From Oscillospiraceae bacterium (GTDB taxonomy: Bacteria; Bacillota; Clostridia; Oscillospirales; SIG627): a stretch of DNA of 64,000 nucleotides. The position numbers and the translations under genes were made by a program. Where the stretch lies: NCBI GenBank assembly GCA_015065085.1, contig SVQW01000001.1:478258-542257 (forward strand). The letters are read 5' to 3'. The notes under the pieces are model-generated. The model saw nothing but the letters and a program-made list of their open reading frames with translations, made no database searches and was not told where the DNA came from. Of this stretch, positions 53,864 through 62,874 are shown piece by piece (the stretch's first letter is position 1; every line of letters begins with the position of its first letter).

Positions 53864-55191
53864 CTGTTGATGTTCCTTTTCCGAGCCGGCGGTAAACGCC
53901 TGACGGCTCTTTTGCTTTTCTTTGGTCTCAGGAGAGATACAATGCCGATTATACACAATACCACACCGGCAATAAGCAACATCTTATACACCGAAATACG
54001 ATTAATACCTTTTGCGGGATAAAACACAATATTTCCGTTTTCAGGCAGCGTATCATATATGTCGGTTCCGCTCAGCAGTCCGAAGGATGCGATTTCTTTG
54101 CCATCGTACGAATAAGTAACAGTTCCGACTTTGTCATTCTTTAAAATCGGGAGCTCCGGATTGTCGTAAAATTTATAATCACGTTGCAGCATATCTGGTG
54201 AAACGCCATGAGGAAGAAGCAGTTCCATATCCATTTCTGCAAGAATATCAAGTGTCTTTCTATTATCTTCACTGAATACCAGTTCGGTATGCGCTATAAC
54301 CTCATTGCTGTTTGCCAAATGTACTAATGAATATGCATTGAAAACATATTCAAAAAGTGTTGTTGCATCGGGAAATGTTTTTATCGGGCTTGAAACACCA
54401 TCAAGATTAGCTCCCATGAGAACGATAAGATATGATGCATCGTCTTTCGTCGCCATTGTTATAAGACACCTTCCCGCCTGGTCCGTAAAACCGGTCTTAA
54501 TTCCGGAGGCATATCTGTAATAGTTGGAGCTGCTTTTGTTGACAAGTTCCACACTGTATTTGATGTTTCGCTGGGCGCTTACCTCGGTTGCAGGAATCGT
54601 GTACGCAGCGGAAGATATTATTTCTCTAAACGTTTCATTCTTTAATGCTTCTGCCGCTATCAGATACATGTCATACGCAGTAGTAGTGTGTCCGTTTGCA
54701 CTAAGTCCGTGTGCATTTTCAAAATGCGTATCGGCAGCACCAATCATTTGTGCCCTGGCATTCATTTTGTCGACAAAGCAATCAATGTCACCATCGCCAA
54801 AATGATAAGCCAACAATTCTGCCGCATCGCAGGCTGAAGGAAGCATGGTTGCGTACAAAAGATCCTTAACGGTAAGTGTTTCGCCCTGCTTGAGAGAAAT
54901 ATTTGAGCCGCCTTCCCGGCGAATTTCGTTGAATAATGAAGCGTCGGAAATATATATTCTTTCATTTTCAATATCCTTGCAGTTTTCGAGCACAATCAGG
55001 GTTGTCATAATCTTTGTCAGTGATGCGGGCTCCATCTCAAGTTCAGCATTTTTTGAGAGCATAACCTGAGAGTTATTCAAATTCACCATGTAAACTGCTT
55101 TGGAATTAATCTCAAGTTCATCTATCCCCTCTGCAAGGCATGTAACGCAAAGTAAAAACAGCAGAAATGCAAAAAATAGAGTTTTTTTCAT
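53860..55191 (-). CDS. D-alanyl-D-alanine carboxypeptidase, DacF-type (variant SxN motif)
   Basis: 443 residues. Signal peptide (1-20), peptidase S11 domain with SLTK (S57/K60) and KTG (222-224), a beta C-terminal domain, and a C-terminal membrane helix (about 405-425) followed by a basic tail. The middle SxN motif reads SAC (119-121) in a MLPSACDAAELLA context where SAN or SGN is expected, so catalysis may be altered. DacF-type enzymes trim spore or vegetative peptidoglycan. Its stop overlaps ksgA's start by four bases. Confidence 0.88.
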   Translation of the reverse strand: MKKTLFFAFLLFLLCVTCLAEGIDELEINSKAVYMVNLNNSQVMLSKNAELEMEPASLTKIMTTLIVLENCKDIENERIYISDASLFNEIRREGGSNISLKQGETLTVKDLLYATMLPSACDAAELLAYHFGDGDIDCFVDKMNARAQMIGAADTHFENAHGLSANGHTTTAYDMYLIAAEALKNETFREIISSAAYTIPATEVSAQRNIKYSVELVNKSSSNYYRYASGIKTGFTDQAGRCLITMATKDDASYLIVLMGANLDGVSSPIKTFPDATTLFEYVFNAYSLVHLANSNEVIAHTELVFSEDNRKTLDILAEMDMELLLPHGVSPDMLQRDYKFYDNPELPILKNDKVGTVTYSYDGKEIASFGLLSGTDIYDTLPENGNIVFYPAKGINRISVYKMLLIAGVVLCIIGIVSLLRPKKSKRAVRRLPPARKRNINR

Positions 55192-55206
55192 TGTTTTCCT
55201 TCCGCC

Positions 55207-56313
55207 TCAATATTTACGGCTGGTCATATAATCTGCCCACTGAACAAGCAGTTCCTTATACTCGTTGTCAGGCACAAGCTTCAAGCTTTCAAGAGCAGTT
55301 CTGATATACTTTTGGGCAAGTTCCTCCGTGTATTTAATACCGCCTTTTTTATAAAACAAAGATTTTATAGCCTCAACATCCTGTTTTGTAGCGTTTTTAT
55401 TTCCGACAGTGCGAGCAATCAGGGCACGTTCGCACTCATCGGAATTGCGGAATGTTTCGGTGAGAATCGTGGTCTTTTTGCCCTCGCGAATATCCGAACC
55501 GACAGGTTTACCCAGTGTCTTTTCATCAGAAACTATGCCAAGTATATCATCCTGAAGCTGAAAAGCAATTCCGCAATCTATCGCGAATTTCTTTAAAGCT
55601 CTCAGAACAGGTGTTTCCGCATCATATGTGTTAAGACCTATCATACCGCCCGCAACACAACAGAATGCGTATAAAATACCTGTTTTACCGCGCATCATAG
55701 AAATAATTTCATCTTCGTTGGAAGAAAAGTGTTCAAGCGCTTCATAAGAAGTGTCATACATCATACCGTTGCAGACATCCTGTGCTTCGCCTGTAATAAG
55801 CTCGCCCACATATTCATTTTCAGCCATTGAAATGATTTCCAGTGCAACGCGGGGATCGACATTGCTGTTCTTGCGAAGCTCGCTCATCATGCAAATACTT
55901 AACGCGTGCAGGCGATCTCCTGCCAAAATGGCAATATCTCGTCCGTACTCATCTGTAATATCTTGCGGCATTCCGTATTTTAAGCTGTCGGCGGATATTC
56001 TCTTATGAGCCGTAGGCTGACCGCGGCGAAAATCGTCGTTATCAATTATGTCATCGTGGATAAGTGTCCAATTATGAAACAGTTCCGCTCCGCAGGCTAC
56101 CGGCAGCGCAGTAGTTTCAGCTTCCTTTCCGCCAAATATACCCGCGCAAAGCATTGCCACAACAGGACGAAGTCTTTTGCCACCGCTCATTGGATATGAA
56201 ACAGCTGCATCAAAAAGATCTTGCGGTGCAAAGAATTCTATGTTATACGTTTTGAGATAGTTATTCACTTGTTCTATTTTTTCGTTAATATACGCTTTAA
56301 GTTCAGGCTTCAC
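55207..56313 (-). CDS. Polyprenyl (farnesyl/geranylgeranyl-type) diphosphate synthase
   Basis: 368 residues, longer than typical IspA (~295). Family motifs: GGKRLRPVVAMLCAG, first aspartate-rich LIHDDIIDND, GDRLHAL, and second LQDDILGIVSDE. It makes isoprenoid diphosphates from IPP and an allylic starter. Product chain length cannot be set safely from sequence. It lies 15 bases before dacF; prenyl chains for cell-wall lipid carriers would suit that neighbourhood. Confidence 0.88.
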   Translation of the reverse strand: MKPELKAYINEKIEQVNNYLKTYNIEFFAPQDLFDAAVSYPMSGGKRLRPVVAMLCAGIFGGKEAETTALPVACGAELFHNWTLIHDDIIDNDDFRRGQPTAHKRISADSLKYGMPQDITDEYGRDIAILAGDRLHALSICMMSELRKNSNVDPRVALEIISMAENEYVGELITGEAQDVCNGMMYDTSYEALEHFSSNEDEIISMMRGKTGILYAFCCVAGGMIGLNTYDAETPVLRALKKFAIDCGIAFQLQDDILGIVSDEKTLGKPVGSDIREGKKTTILTETFRNSDECERALIARTVGNKNATKQDVEAIKSLFYKKGGIKYTEELAQKYIRTALESLKLVPDNEYKELLVQWADYMTSRKY

Positions 56314-56382
56314 TTTACACTCCCCGATTCTGTTATCAAATAATAAACTTAGACAATGGTAATTACTTAATGTTCCGATATA

Positions 56383-57759
56383 TCACTTACCCGAAGTGAT
56401 TTTATCGCCGATATATAATCCGTTTGCAGCCGCTTGCGCCAAAGAACGTGTTATACCTGCACCGTCACCCAGCGCATAAATGTTCTTGCATCCGCTGAGA
56501 ACAAAGTCCTCTGTCTGCGGACGTGCGGAATAGTATTTACACTCAACACCATAAAGCAGTGTATCGTAATTTGCGGTTCCGGGTGCAATTTTATCAAGAG
56601 CATGTAAAGTCTCGATGATATTATCAAGCTGACGTTTGGGCAGACACAGACTCAAATCACCAGCAACAGCATTGAGAGTAGGACGTGTAGTAGATTGAGC
56701 AAGTCGCTTTTCTTCGGTTCTGCGTCCTATTTCAAGATCCCCCAGTCGCTGAACCAGCACACTTCCACCACTTATAAGATTAGCAAGACCGGCAACATGT
56801 TTTGCATACGCAATAGGCTCACGGAAAGGCTTGGTAAAACGCATTGTTGAAAGAAGTGCAAAGTTTGAGTTTTCGGTTTTAAGCTTAGGGTCGCGGAAGG
56901 AATGGCCGTTTACTGACAGTATGCCGCCTGTATTTTCGGTAACAACATTACCTCGCTCGTTGAAGCAGAAGGTTCTTGTTACATCACCATACTGCTTGCT
57001 TCGGTACCAAATCTTCGGCTCGTAGACCTGAGACGAAAAATCTTCCCATATGCATGCAGGAAGCTCAACGCGCACACCGATATCGACCTGGTTATTGTTA
57101 AGCTCAATATCGTTTTTACGACACCATTCCGCAAGAAAACCGCTTCCAACTCTACCCACGGCAAAAATTATATGTTCCGCCGTAAATTCTTCCATATTGC
57201 CGCCTTTAAAAGCTGTAACTTTATGGGTGTCCTTATCTATTTCACGTGCTTCGCATTCGGTGATTATATCGCATCTGTCCTGAAGTGATTCGATAAGTTT
57301 CTTCATCGTCTGGAAATTGGAATCTGTACCCAAATGCTTAACCATTGCTCTGCTCATATGCAGGTCATATTGCAGACATTTGGTACGAAGCTTTTCGCTT
57401 GGCATGTAACGCTCGGTAGTGGCGCCGAACGACACGAGTATTGCGTCTGCCTGTTCTACATAATCTATAACCTTATCAGGCTCCATGAAATCGGTAAGCC
57501 ATCCACCGTATTCAGTTGAAATAATATACTTGCCGTCGCTGAAAGCTCCTGCTCCTGCCATGCCCTCCATAATAGAGCATGATTTGCAGTTTATACAACG
57601 TTCAACAGCTTTTGTTACGATGGGACAATTTCTTTGGGTAATTGCTTTACCCTTTTCAAGTATTGCTATTTTAAGATTTGGTTTGCGCTCCAAAAGGCGA
57701 TAGGCACACATAAGACCGCCTATACCGCCACCGATTATCAGGACATCGTAATTTTTCAT
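56383..57759 (-). CDS. FAD-dependent dehydrogenase of the COG2509 type
   Basis: 458 residues from ATG 57759 (AAGGTG upstream). N-terminal dinucleotide motif DVLIIGGGIGGLMCAY, then CPIVTKAVERCINCKSC with four cysteines and GGAGAFSDGKY-like MAGAGAFSDGKYIIS typical of COG2509, and C-terminal IYALGDGAGITRSLAQAA. The substrate of the family is unknown. It lies between the LtaS-like gene (29 bases) and the prenyl synthase, so a lipid or isoprenoid role is possible. Confidence 0.85.
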   Translation of the reverse strand: MKNYDVLIIGGGIGGLMCAYRLLERKPNLKIAILEKGKAITQRNCPIVTKAVERCINCKSCSIMEGMAGAGAFSDGKYIISTEYGGWLTDFMEPDKVIDYVEQADAILVSFGATTERYMPSEKLRTKCLQYDLHMSRAMVKHLGTDSNFQTMKKLIESLQDRCDIITECEAREIDKDTHKVTAFKGGNMEEFTAEHIIFAVGRVGSGFLAEWCRKNDIELNNNQVDIGVRVELPACIWEDFSSQVYEPKIWYRSKQYGDVTRTFCFNERGNVVTENTGGILSVNGHSFRDPKLKTENSNFALLSTMRFTKPFREPIAYAKHVAGLANLISGGSVLVQRLGDLEIGRRTEEKRLAQSTTRPTLNAVAGDLSLCLPKRQLDNIIETLHALDKIAPGTANYDTLLYGVECKYYSARPQTEDFVLSGCKNIYALGDGAGITRSLAQAAANGLYIGDKITSGK

Positions 57760-57788
57760 AATCACTTCACCTTTCAAACGAAAAAATA

Positions 57789-59735
57789 TTACCTAAATTC
57801 AATGTAGCTGTCAAAGAAAAAGTCGCTTCTGTTTTTTGTGTCAAAAAGATTGTTATATTGCATAACTGAGTACTTACTAAGTGCATCTGCTTCGTCATTT
57901 TTTGCCTCTTCGAGCGTTTTAAAAACACCATTTTCCTTCGAGTAATAGCCCAAAGAATTTACAGCCGGAACAACCGATTGGATATCAGAGAGGAATTTAT
58001 AATAAGGCGAGAAACCAATGTTTGCGGCTTCAAGCAAATGTAAAGGGAGATAGTTAAGGGCAGTACAGTCAATATAATCTTCCTCTATGTCAAAGTTTGC
58101 CCAAATAAAAAACGGAACGGTATATTTAAGCATTTGCTCGCTGAGATTATCAATAGCTCCACCATTAAGCTTTTCGTAAAATTCGCTTTCGACCGATGGC
58201 TGATGGTCGCCGAACACAAGAACAATTGTATCTTCTTTATATTCCTGCAAAGAAGTTATAAACCGCTCCATCGCTTTATCGGTTTCATTGAGAAGTGAAA
58301 GATACTGTTCAGCAGCGGGGTATTCCCTGTCATATCCCTCTAAATCAACAGTTTTAATGTAATTATCGCCACTGTAATTATAACTGCTGTGGTTTTGCAT
58401 CGTCACGGCGAATTCAAACATAGGTTTTCCGCTGTCGTTTGCATAAAGCTTTTCAAGTATATGTTCAAACACGGCGTTATCGCCGACATATTCTCTGACA
58501 AGCCCGCCATCGGGATAACTATCCTCAAAGGTGTTATTTTCAAACCCGAAATAAGGATAAATGCGCCCGCGTGACCAGTTGCCTGCAGGACATGGATGGG
58601 TAGCAGTACTTATATACCCTTTTTTGTTGAGAAACCACGCAAGTGTATGAAGCTCGCCTTTTATGTACTGCTGATACGGTATAGCATTCTGCGGCAAAAA
58701 TGCCAAAGAACAGCCTGTAAGGAATTCAAACTCGGAATTTGCAGTATTTCCGCCAAAAACAGATGCAAGTGCAAATCCCCGCACAGTATTATCATTCAAA
58801 GAGTCAATAAACGGCGTCACGGGGATATTTGTCATCGGAGCATTTTCATATACACGAAAATCGGCATAAGCCTCATCCATAATAACAATTATATTCGGAA
58901 GTTTAGCATCATTTCCTGCATCGGCAGTATATTCGCTCTCAAGCTGATTAACAGTGCGTATGCTGTATTGTTCGGGCTTATTGAAGGAAAGGTCCCTTAT
59001 TCCCAAAGCAAAGTTAAGGTAATATCCGTTAAAGCGTGCACCGAAATCGCCCCAGCTTTGTATCTTCACATCACGTGCACCATGGAACATTAAGCCAAGT
59101 AAAACAACCGAAGAAAACAGTGCAACAACGCGCGTCCATACTCTGTGAAGCTTAGGCATAGTCGGCAAGGAAAGTGACGCAAATATAAGCAAGGCGCAAA
59201 GCATCCAGCCGAAAAACATCTCAGCGTGCACCTTCGGTGTATATTTATCAGCCACGTTCAACGCTGTCGACCAGGAAAGAAAGTCTACCGGGGAAAGCTC
59301 CTTGCCACGGAACTGATTTAAAAAACCGCTGGCTGTCGCAAGCAGACACAACAATGCAGAAGCACAGCTTATTGAAAATTTCCAGTTATTCGCTATTGCC
59401 ATTATGAACATACACACTGCGGCAATGCACAGCGAATTAAGAAGCATTTTTTCATCACTTTTGGAAATGTCACTCAAAGTACATGTGGAAGTGTATGAAA
59501 TATACCATGTAGCTACAATCACGCCCATTGCCCATATGAAATTAGCGGCGATGTTTATTATATCAAACTTAAAGTCAAACTCCAAAAGTCCAACCACAAC
59601 AAACATTAACGCAAACTTAAAACCTGTTTGCCGGTCAAACCAGGTAAAGCTTACAGCAAGGAAAAGTAACGCAATAATGATACCTGCAATTCCCTTGCGT
59701 TTATTGAATTTAACTACTGATTTAATCGAATTCAC
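57789..59735 (-). CDS. LtaS-like membrane sulfatase/phosphotransferase
   Basis: 648 residues, GTG start with AAGGG upstream. About five to six membrane helices in the first ~220 residues, then an extracellular alkaline-phosphatase-superfamily domain. IIVIMDEAYADF supplies a metal ligand, GGNTANSEFEFLTG the nucleophilic threonine region, THPCPAGNWSRG a further site and FGDHQPS metal ligands. Such enzymes move glycerol-phosphate from phosphatidylglycerol to teichoic acids or modify glycans. The acceptor is unknown here. It lies 38 bases after a CrtO-family gene. Confidence 0.88.
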   Translation of the reverse strand: MNSIKSVVKFNKRKGIAGIIIALLFLAVSFTWFDRQTGFKFALMFVVVGLLEFDFKFDIINIAANFIWAMGVIVATWYISYTSTCTLSDISKSDEKMLLNSLCIAAVCMFIMAIANNWKFSISCASALLCLLATASGFLNQFRGKELSPVDFLSWSTALNVADKYTPKVHAEMFFGWMLCALLIFASLSLPTMPKLHRVWTRVVALFSSVVLLGLMFHGARDVKIQSWGDFGARFNGYYLNFALGIRDLSFNKPEQYSIRTVNQLESEYTADAGNDAKLPNIIVIMDEAYADFRVYENAPMTNIPVTPFIDSLNDNTVRGFALASVFGGNTANSEFEFLTGCSLAFLPQNAIPYQQYIKGELHTLAWFLNKKGYISTATHPCPAGNWSRGRIYPYFGFENNTFEDSYPDGGLVREYVGDNAVFEHILEKLYANDSGKPMFEFAVTMQNHSSYNYSGDNYIKTVDLEGYDREYPAAEQYLSLLNETDKAMERFITSLQEYKEDTIVLVFGDHQPSVESEFYEKLNGGAIDNLSEQMLKYTVPFFIWANFDIEEDYIDCTALNYLPLHLLEAANIGFSPYYKFLSDIQSVVPAVNSLGYYSKENGVFKTLEEAKNDEADALSKYSVMQYNNLFDTKNRSDFFFDSYIEFR

Positions 59736-59773
59736 TTATATCCCTTTCATTACACTCTGTAAAAATCTGTACT

Positions 59774-60358
59774 TCAGATACGTGCATCGGTTAATTGGTG
59801 GTTTATGCGCTCTTTCGCTTTCATCAGACGAAGCACAATCGGACGGTTATACCTTTGAACAACAATAAACTGCGCATCAAAAAGCATTGCCAGAACAGCG
59901 GTAATCACAAAAGCCGGAGCACATCCCCATAAAAACGCATAGAGCATGCTTAATAGTGAAATTATCTGATTTATCCAGTGGTCAAGTTCAGATTTTGCCA
60001 TGGTGGTTGCAAGCTGTTCGAGAGTTCTGTTTTTGAAGTCATATTTGTCGGGTTCAAAAGTGAGAACCTTATCTTTCCATTTTCTGACCTTAAGAAGCTT
60101 GTACAGAGATTTTTCAAATTTACGCGTCCTGTACCAAGGATGAGAATAATTGATTTCCAAGTGCTCAGTCCATTTACCCATAAGAATTCTTAAACCAAAA
60201 TGGTATAATATCATAAACGATACAATGCCTGTCCACAAAATGACATTGTTTTTATGTATTCCTGAGTAATACAGTAAAAAGCACAAAAGAGAAGTTAGTA
60301 CAGTTAATAAGATTGTACTGTACATAAAAACAGCGGGACCGCTTAATTTTTTCTTCAT
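59774..60358 (-). CDS. CrtO-family membrane protein (acyltransferase-like)
   Basis: 194 residues with about four membrane helices (two near 9-53, two near 130-165). HPWYRTRKFEKSLYKLLKVR, KWKDKV, SELDHWI and the final IVVQRYNRPIVLRL match the pattern I know from the glycosyl-4,4'-diaponeurosporenoate acyltransferase (CrtO) family. No other carotenoid gene is present, so the substrate is probably another glycolipid. It starts immediately after the methyltransferase stop and precedes the LtaS-like gene. Confidence 0.75.
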   Translation of the reverse strand: MKKKLSGPAVFMYSTILLTVLTSLLCFLLYYSGIHKNNVILWTGIVSFMILYHFGLRILMGKWTEHLEINYSHPWYRTRKFEKSLYKLLKVRKWKDKVLTFEPDKYDFKNRTLEQLATTMAKSELDHWINQIISLLSMLYAFLWGCAPAFVITAVLAMLFDAQFIVVQRYNRPIVLRLMKAKERINHQLTDARI

Positions 60359-61510
60359 TTAGTGCTCCTTTCGAGAAAGCTGTACAACACACTCCACATG
60401 TTTTGTGTTAGGAAACATATCAACCGGCTGGATTTTTTCTGCACTATACCCGTTATTGGTCAGGAAATACAGGTCGCGTGAAAGAGTTTCCGGGTTGCAG
60501 GAAACATATACTATTTTTTGCGGTGCAAGCTCAATTAAGGATTTTAAAAACTGCTTTGTACAACCGGCACGGGGCGGATCGGTGAATACAACATCAGCTT
60601 TTTCACCGTTTTTCGCCATTTTTTTCATGAACTCACCCGCATCGCCCGTAAGAACATCCATATTTTCGATACCGTTAAGTTTTACATTCTCCAAGGCATT
60701 CTTTGCCGCATCACTGTTAAGCTCCACGGCTGTAACCTTTTTAGCCTTTGAAGCAGCGATTATGCCGATAGTGCCGACTCCGCAATAGGCATCAATGACA
60801 GTCTGCGTTCCGTCAAGCCCGGCAAAATCCACAGCTATCGAATAAAGCTTTTCGGTCTGAATGGGATTTATCTGAAAAAACGAACGGGCGGAAATGCAGA
60901 ATGAACGTCCACAAAGATTATCAGTGACAAAACCACGTCCGTAAAGAACATTTTCCTTTTTTCCAAGCATTAGATTAAGTTTATCGGTACTGACATTTTG
61001 CGTAACAGTAGTAATGTACGGGCACTCCCTGACAAGCGCGTTTACAAAATCTTTTTTTGCAGGAAATTTACCGTTGCCTGTTCCGAGAGCAACAAGAATC
61101 TCTCCCGTAGCCTTACCAACACGGACAGTCACAAATCTCAAAAAGCCTTTTTGCGAAACCTCATCATATGTTCGGAGATTAAAAACCGGCAAAAGCCGCT
61201 TTATGGTTTTTATGATACTTGCGGCTCTTTCATCTTCAAGATTACATTGTCCTACCTGCACAATTTTTCCCGAAGAGGATTGCCACACACCGCATATCAC
61301 CTGACCACGTGTATATCCGAAAGCAGCTGATACCTTACAACGGTAATTGTTTGGGTTTTCCATACCGATAATATGAGAAACGCGGCAATAACGTCCAAGC
61401 ATTTTAATTATAGTTTTCTGTTTATATGAAAGCTGTTGCTTATATGGTACGTCAAGCTGGCACCCGCCACATTTTTTATATGAAGTGCAAGTGAAATTTA
61501 ATTCCATCAT
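60359..61510 (-). CDS. RlmD/RumA-family RNA (uracil-5-)-methyltransferase, short paralog
   Basis: 383 residues, lacking the N-terminal TRAM domain. Iron-sulfur cysteines C..YKKCGGCQL near the N-terminus, SAM motif VIDAYCGVGTIGI, TDPPRAGC and the catalytic cysteine in YVSCNPETLSRDL. It adds a C5 methyl to uridine in 23S rRNA or possibly tRNA; the target is unknown. It starts at the TAATG overlap with the longer paralog, so the two are made together. Confidence 0.88.
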   Translation of the reverse strand: MMELNFTCTSYKKCGGCQLDVPYKQQLSYKQKTIIKMLGRYCRVSHIIGMENPNNYRCKVSAAFGYTRGQVICGVWQSSSGKIVQVGQCNLEDERAASIIKTIKRLLPVFNLRTYDEVSQKGFLRFVTVRVGKATGEILVALGTGNGKFPAKKDFVNALVRECPYITTVTQNVSTDKLNLMLGKKENVLYGRGFVTDNLCGRSFCISARSFFQINPIQTEKLYSIAVDFAGLDGTQTVIDAYCGVGTIGIIAASKAKKVTAVELNSDAAKNALENVKLNGIENMDVLTGDAGEFMKKMAKNGEKADVVFTDPPRAGCTKQFLKSLIELAPQKIVYVSCNPETLSRDLYFLTNNGYSAEKIQPVDMFPNTKHVECVVQLSRKEH

Positions 61511-62868
61511 TATTTCCTTTCAAGGAGGGTTGTGCACTCTACGTGAGCGGTTCTGGGGAAAAGGTCAACAGGGGTGACAGATGAAATATTGTACTTTTCG
61601 CTCAAAATTTTTAAATCCCGCGCAAGCGTTGCGGGGTCGCAGGAAATATAGAGTATATAAGGCACATCAAGCTCAAGGAACATATCAACAAGTTCTTTAG
61701 AGCATCCCTTTCGCGGCGGGTCGACTATTACCAGCGAAGGCGGAATTTCTTCCATAATCCGAGTGGGAGCGCTATTCAGGTCACCTACATAAAACTCTGC
61801 ATTTTGTATACCGTTATTGGCAGCGTTTTGCTTAGCGCTTGCAATTGCCTTTTCCACCACTTCGTAGCCAATAACACGTTTTACGGATATACCATTCTCC
61901 TTGGCATACTTCACAAGCGACAGTCCAATAGAACCCACACCACAGTACAAATCGAAGACATTTTCAAACGCTTTTCGTTCAAGCTTGTCAAAAGCAGTTT
62001 TATAAAGAATTTCCGCAGCTTTGCGATTCACCTGATAAAATGAATCCGGTGACATTCTGAGTGCAAGTCCGAAAAACTCGTCCTCTATATATTCATTGCC
62101 GTATATGCATTTGAAATTGTCGGATAATATAACATTGGAATTCATCTGATTGAAGTTAATAAAAACGCTGACAATTTCTTTTCGTTTTGAAAGATATTCG
62201 GCAAACTCTTTTTCGTATTTAAAGCCATTTGAATTTACAACCAGGCAAAACATAACACCGCCTGATTTGTTTATGCGCAAATAACAATGTCTCAGTAATC
62301 CATTACCTGTCAATTCATCGTAGGCTGAAAGTTTGTTATTATTAAAAAATACTGTTGCGTACCGCATAATTTCGTTAAAAATATCCGGCTGAATTTTGCA
62401 ATCATCACACGGAATGATTCTGTGGGAGTGGTTTGAGTAAAAGCCAAATACAATTCTTCCATCCTTGACGCCTATCGGGTATTGTGCTTTATTTCTGTAA
62501 TTATCGGTTTCACCTGTCGATACTACATCATCGACGCTGACCTCAAGACCGCCGATACGGGTTAGTGCATCCGCAACAGTTTGTTTTTTTACGTGCAATT
62601 CTTCATTGTATGAAACATGACGAAAAGAACAGCCTCCGCATCTTGGAAATGCGGAACAACTGTTCATTATTCTTTCGGGTGAATATTCAATTACTTTTTC
62701 AAGCTTCGCAACGGCGTAAGACGATGTAAGCTTGATAATCTTGATTTCACACAGGTCGCCCTGTGCGACGGCAGGCACAAAAATGACCTGTCCGTCGCAT
62801 CTGGCTATACCTACCCCCTTACCGGTCAGCGATTCAATTCTTACGGTAAGCGTTTGGTTTTTGTTCAT
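61510..62868 (-). CDS. rlmD: 23S rRNA (uracil-5-)-methyltransferase RlmD-type
   Basis: 452 residues. N-terminal TRAM domain (VRIESLTGKGVGIARCDGQ), [4Fe-4S] cysteines CSAFPRCGGCSF, SAM motif VFDLYCGVGSIGL, VDPPRKGC and the nucleophile in YISCDPATLARDL. RlmD methylates U1939 (E. coli numbering) in enterobacteria; Firmicute homologues may modify other sites. It follows the LRR gene by six bases and overlaps a shorter paralog. Confidence 0.92.
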   Translation of the reverse strand: MNKNQTLTVRIESLTGKGVGIARCDGQVIFVPAVAQGDLCEIKIIKLTSSYAVAKLEKVIEYSPERIMNSCSAFPRCGGCSFRHVSYNEELHVKKQTVADALTRIGGLEVSVDDVVSTGETDNYRNKAQYPIGVKDGRIVFGFYSNHSHRIIPCDDCKIQPDIFNEIMRYATVFFNNNKLSAYDELTGNGLLRHCYLRINKSGGVMFCLVVNSNGFKYEKEFAEYLSKRKEIVSVFINFNQMNSNVILSDNFKCIYGNEYIEDEFFGLALRMSPDSFYQVNRKAAEILYKTAFDKLERKAFENVFDLYCGVGSIGLSLVKYAKENGISVKRVIGYEVVEKAIASAKQNAANNGIQNAEFYVGDLNSAPTRIMEEIPPSLVIVDPPRKGCSKELVDMFLELDVPYILYISCDPATLARDLKILSEKYNISSVTPVDLFPRTAHVECTTLLERK

Positions 62869-62874
62869 AATAAA

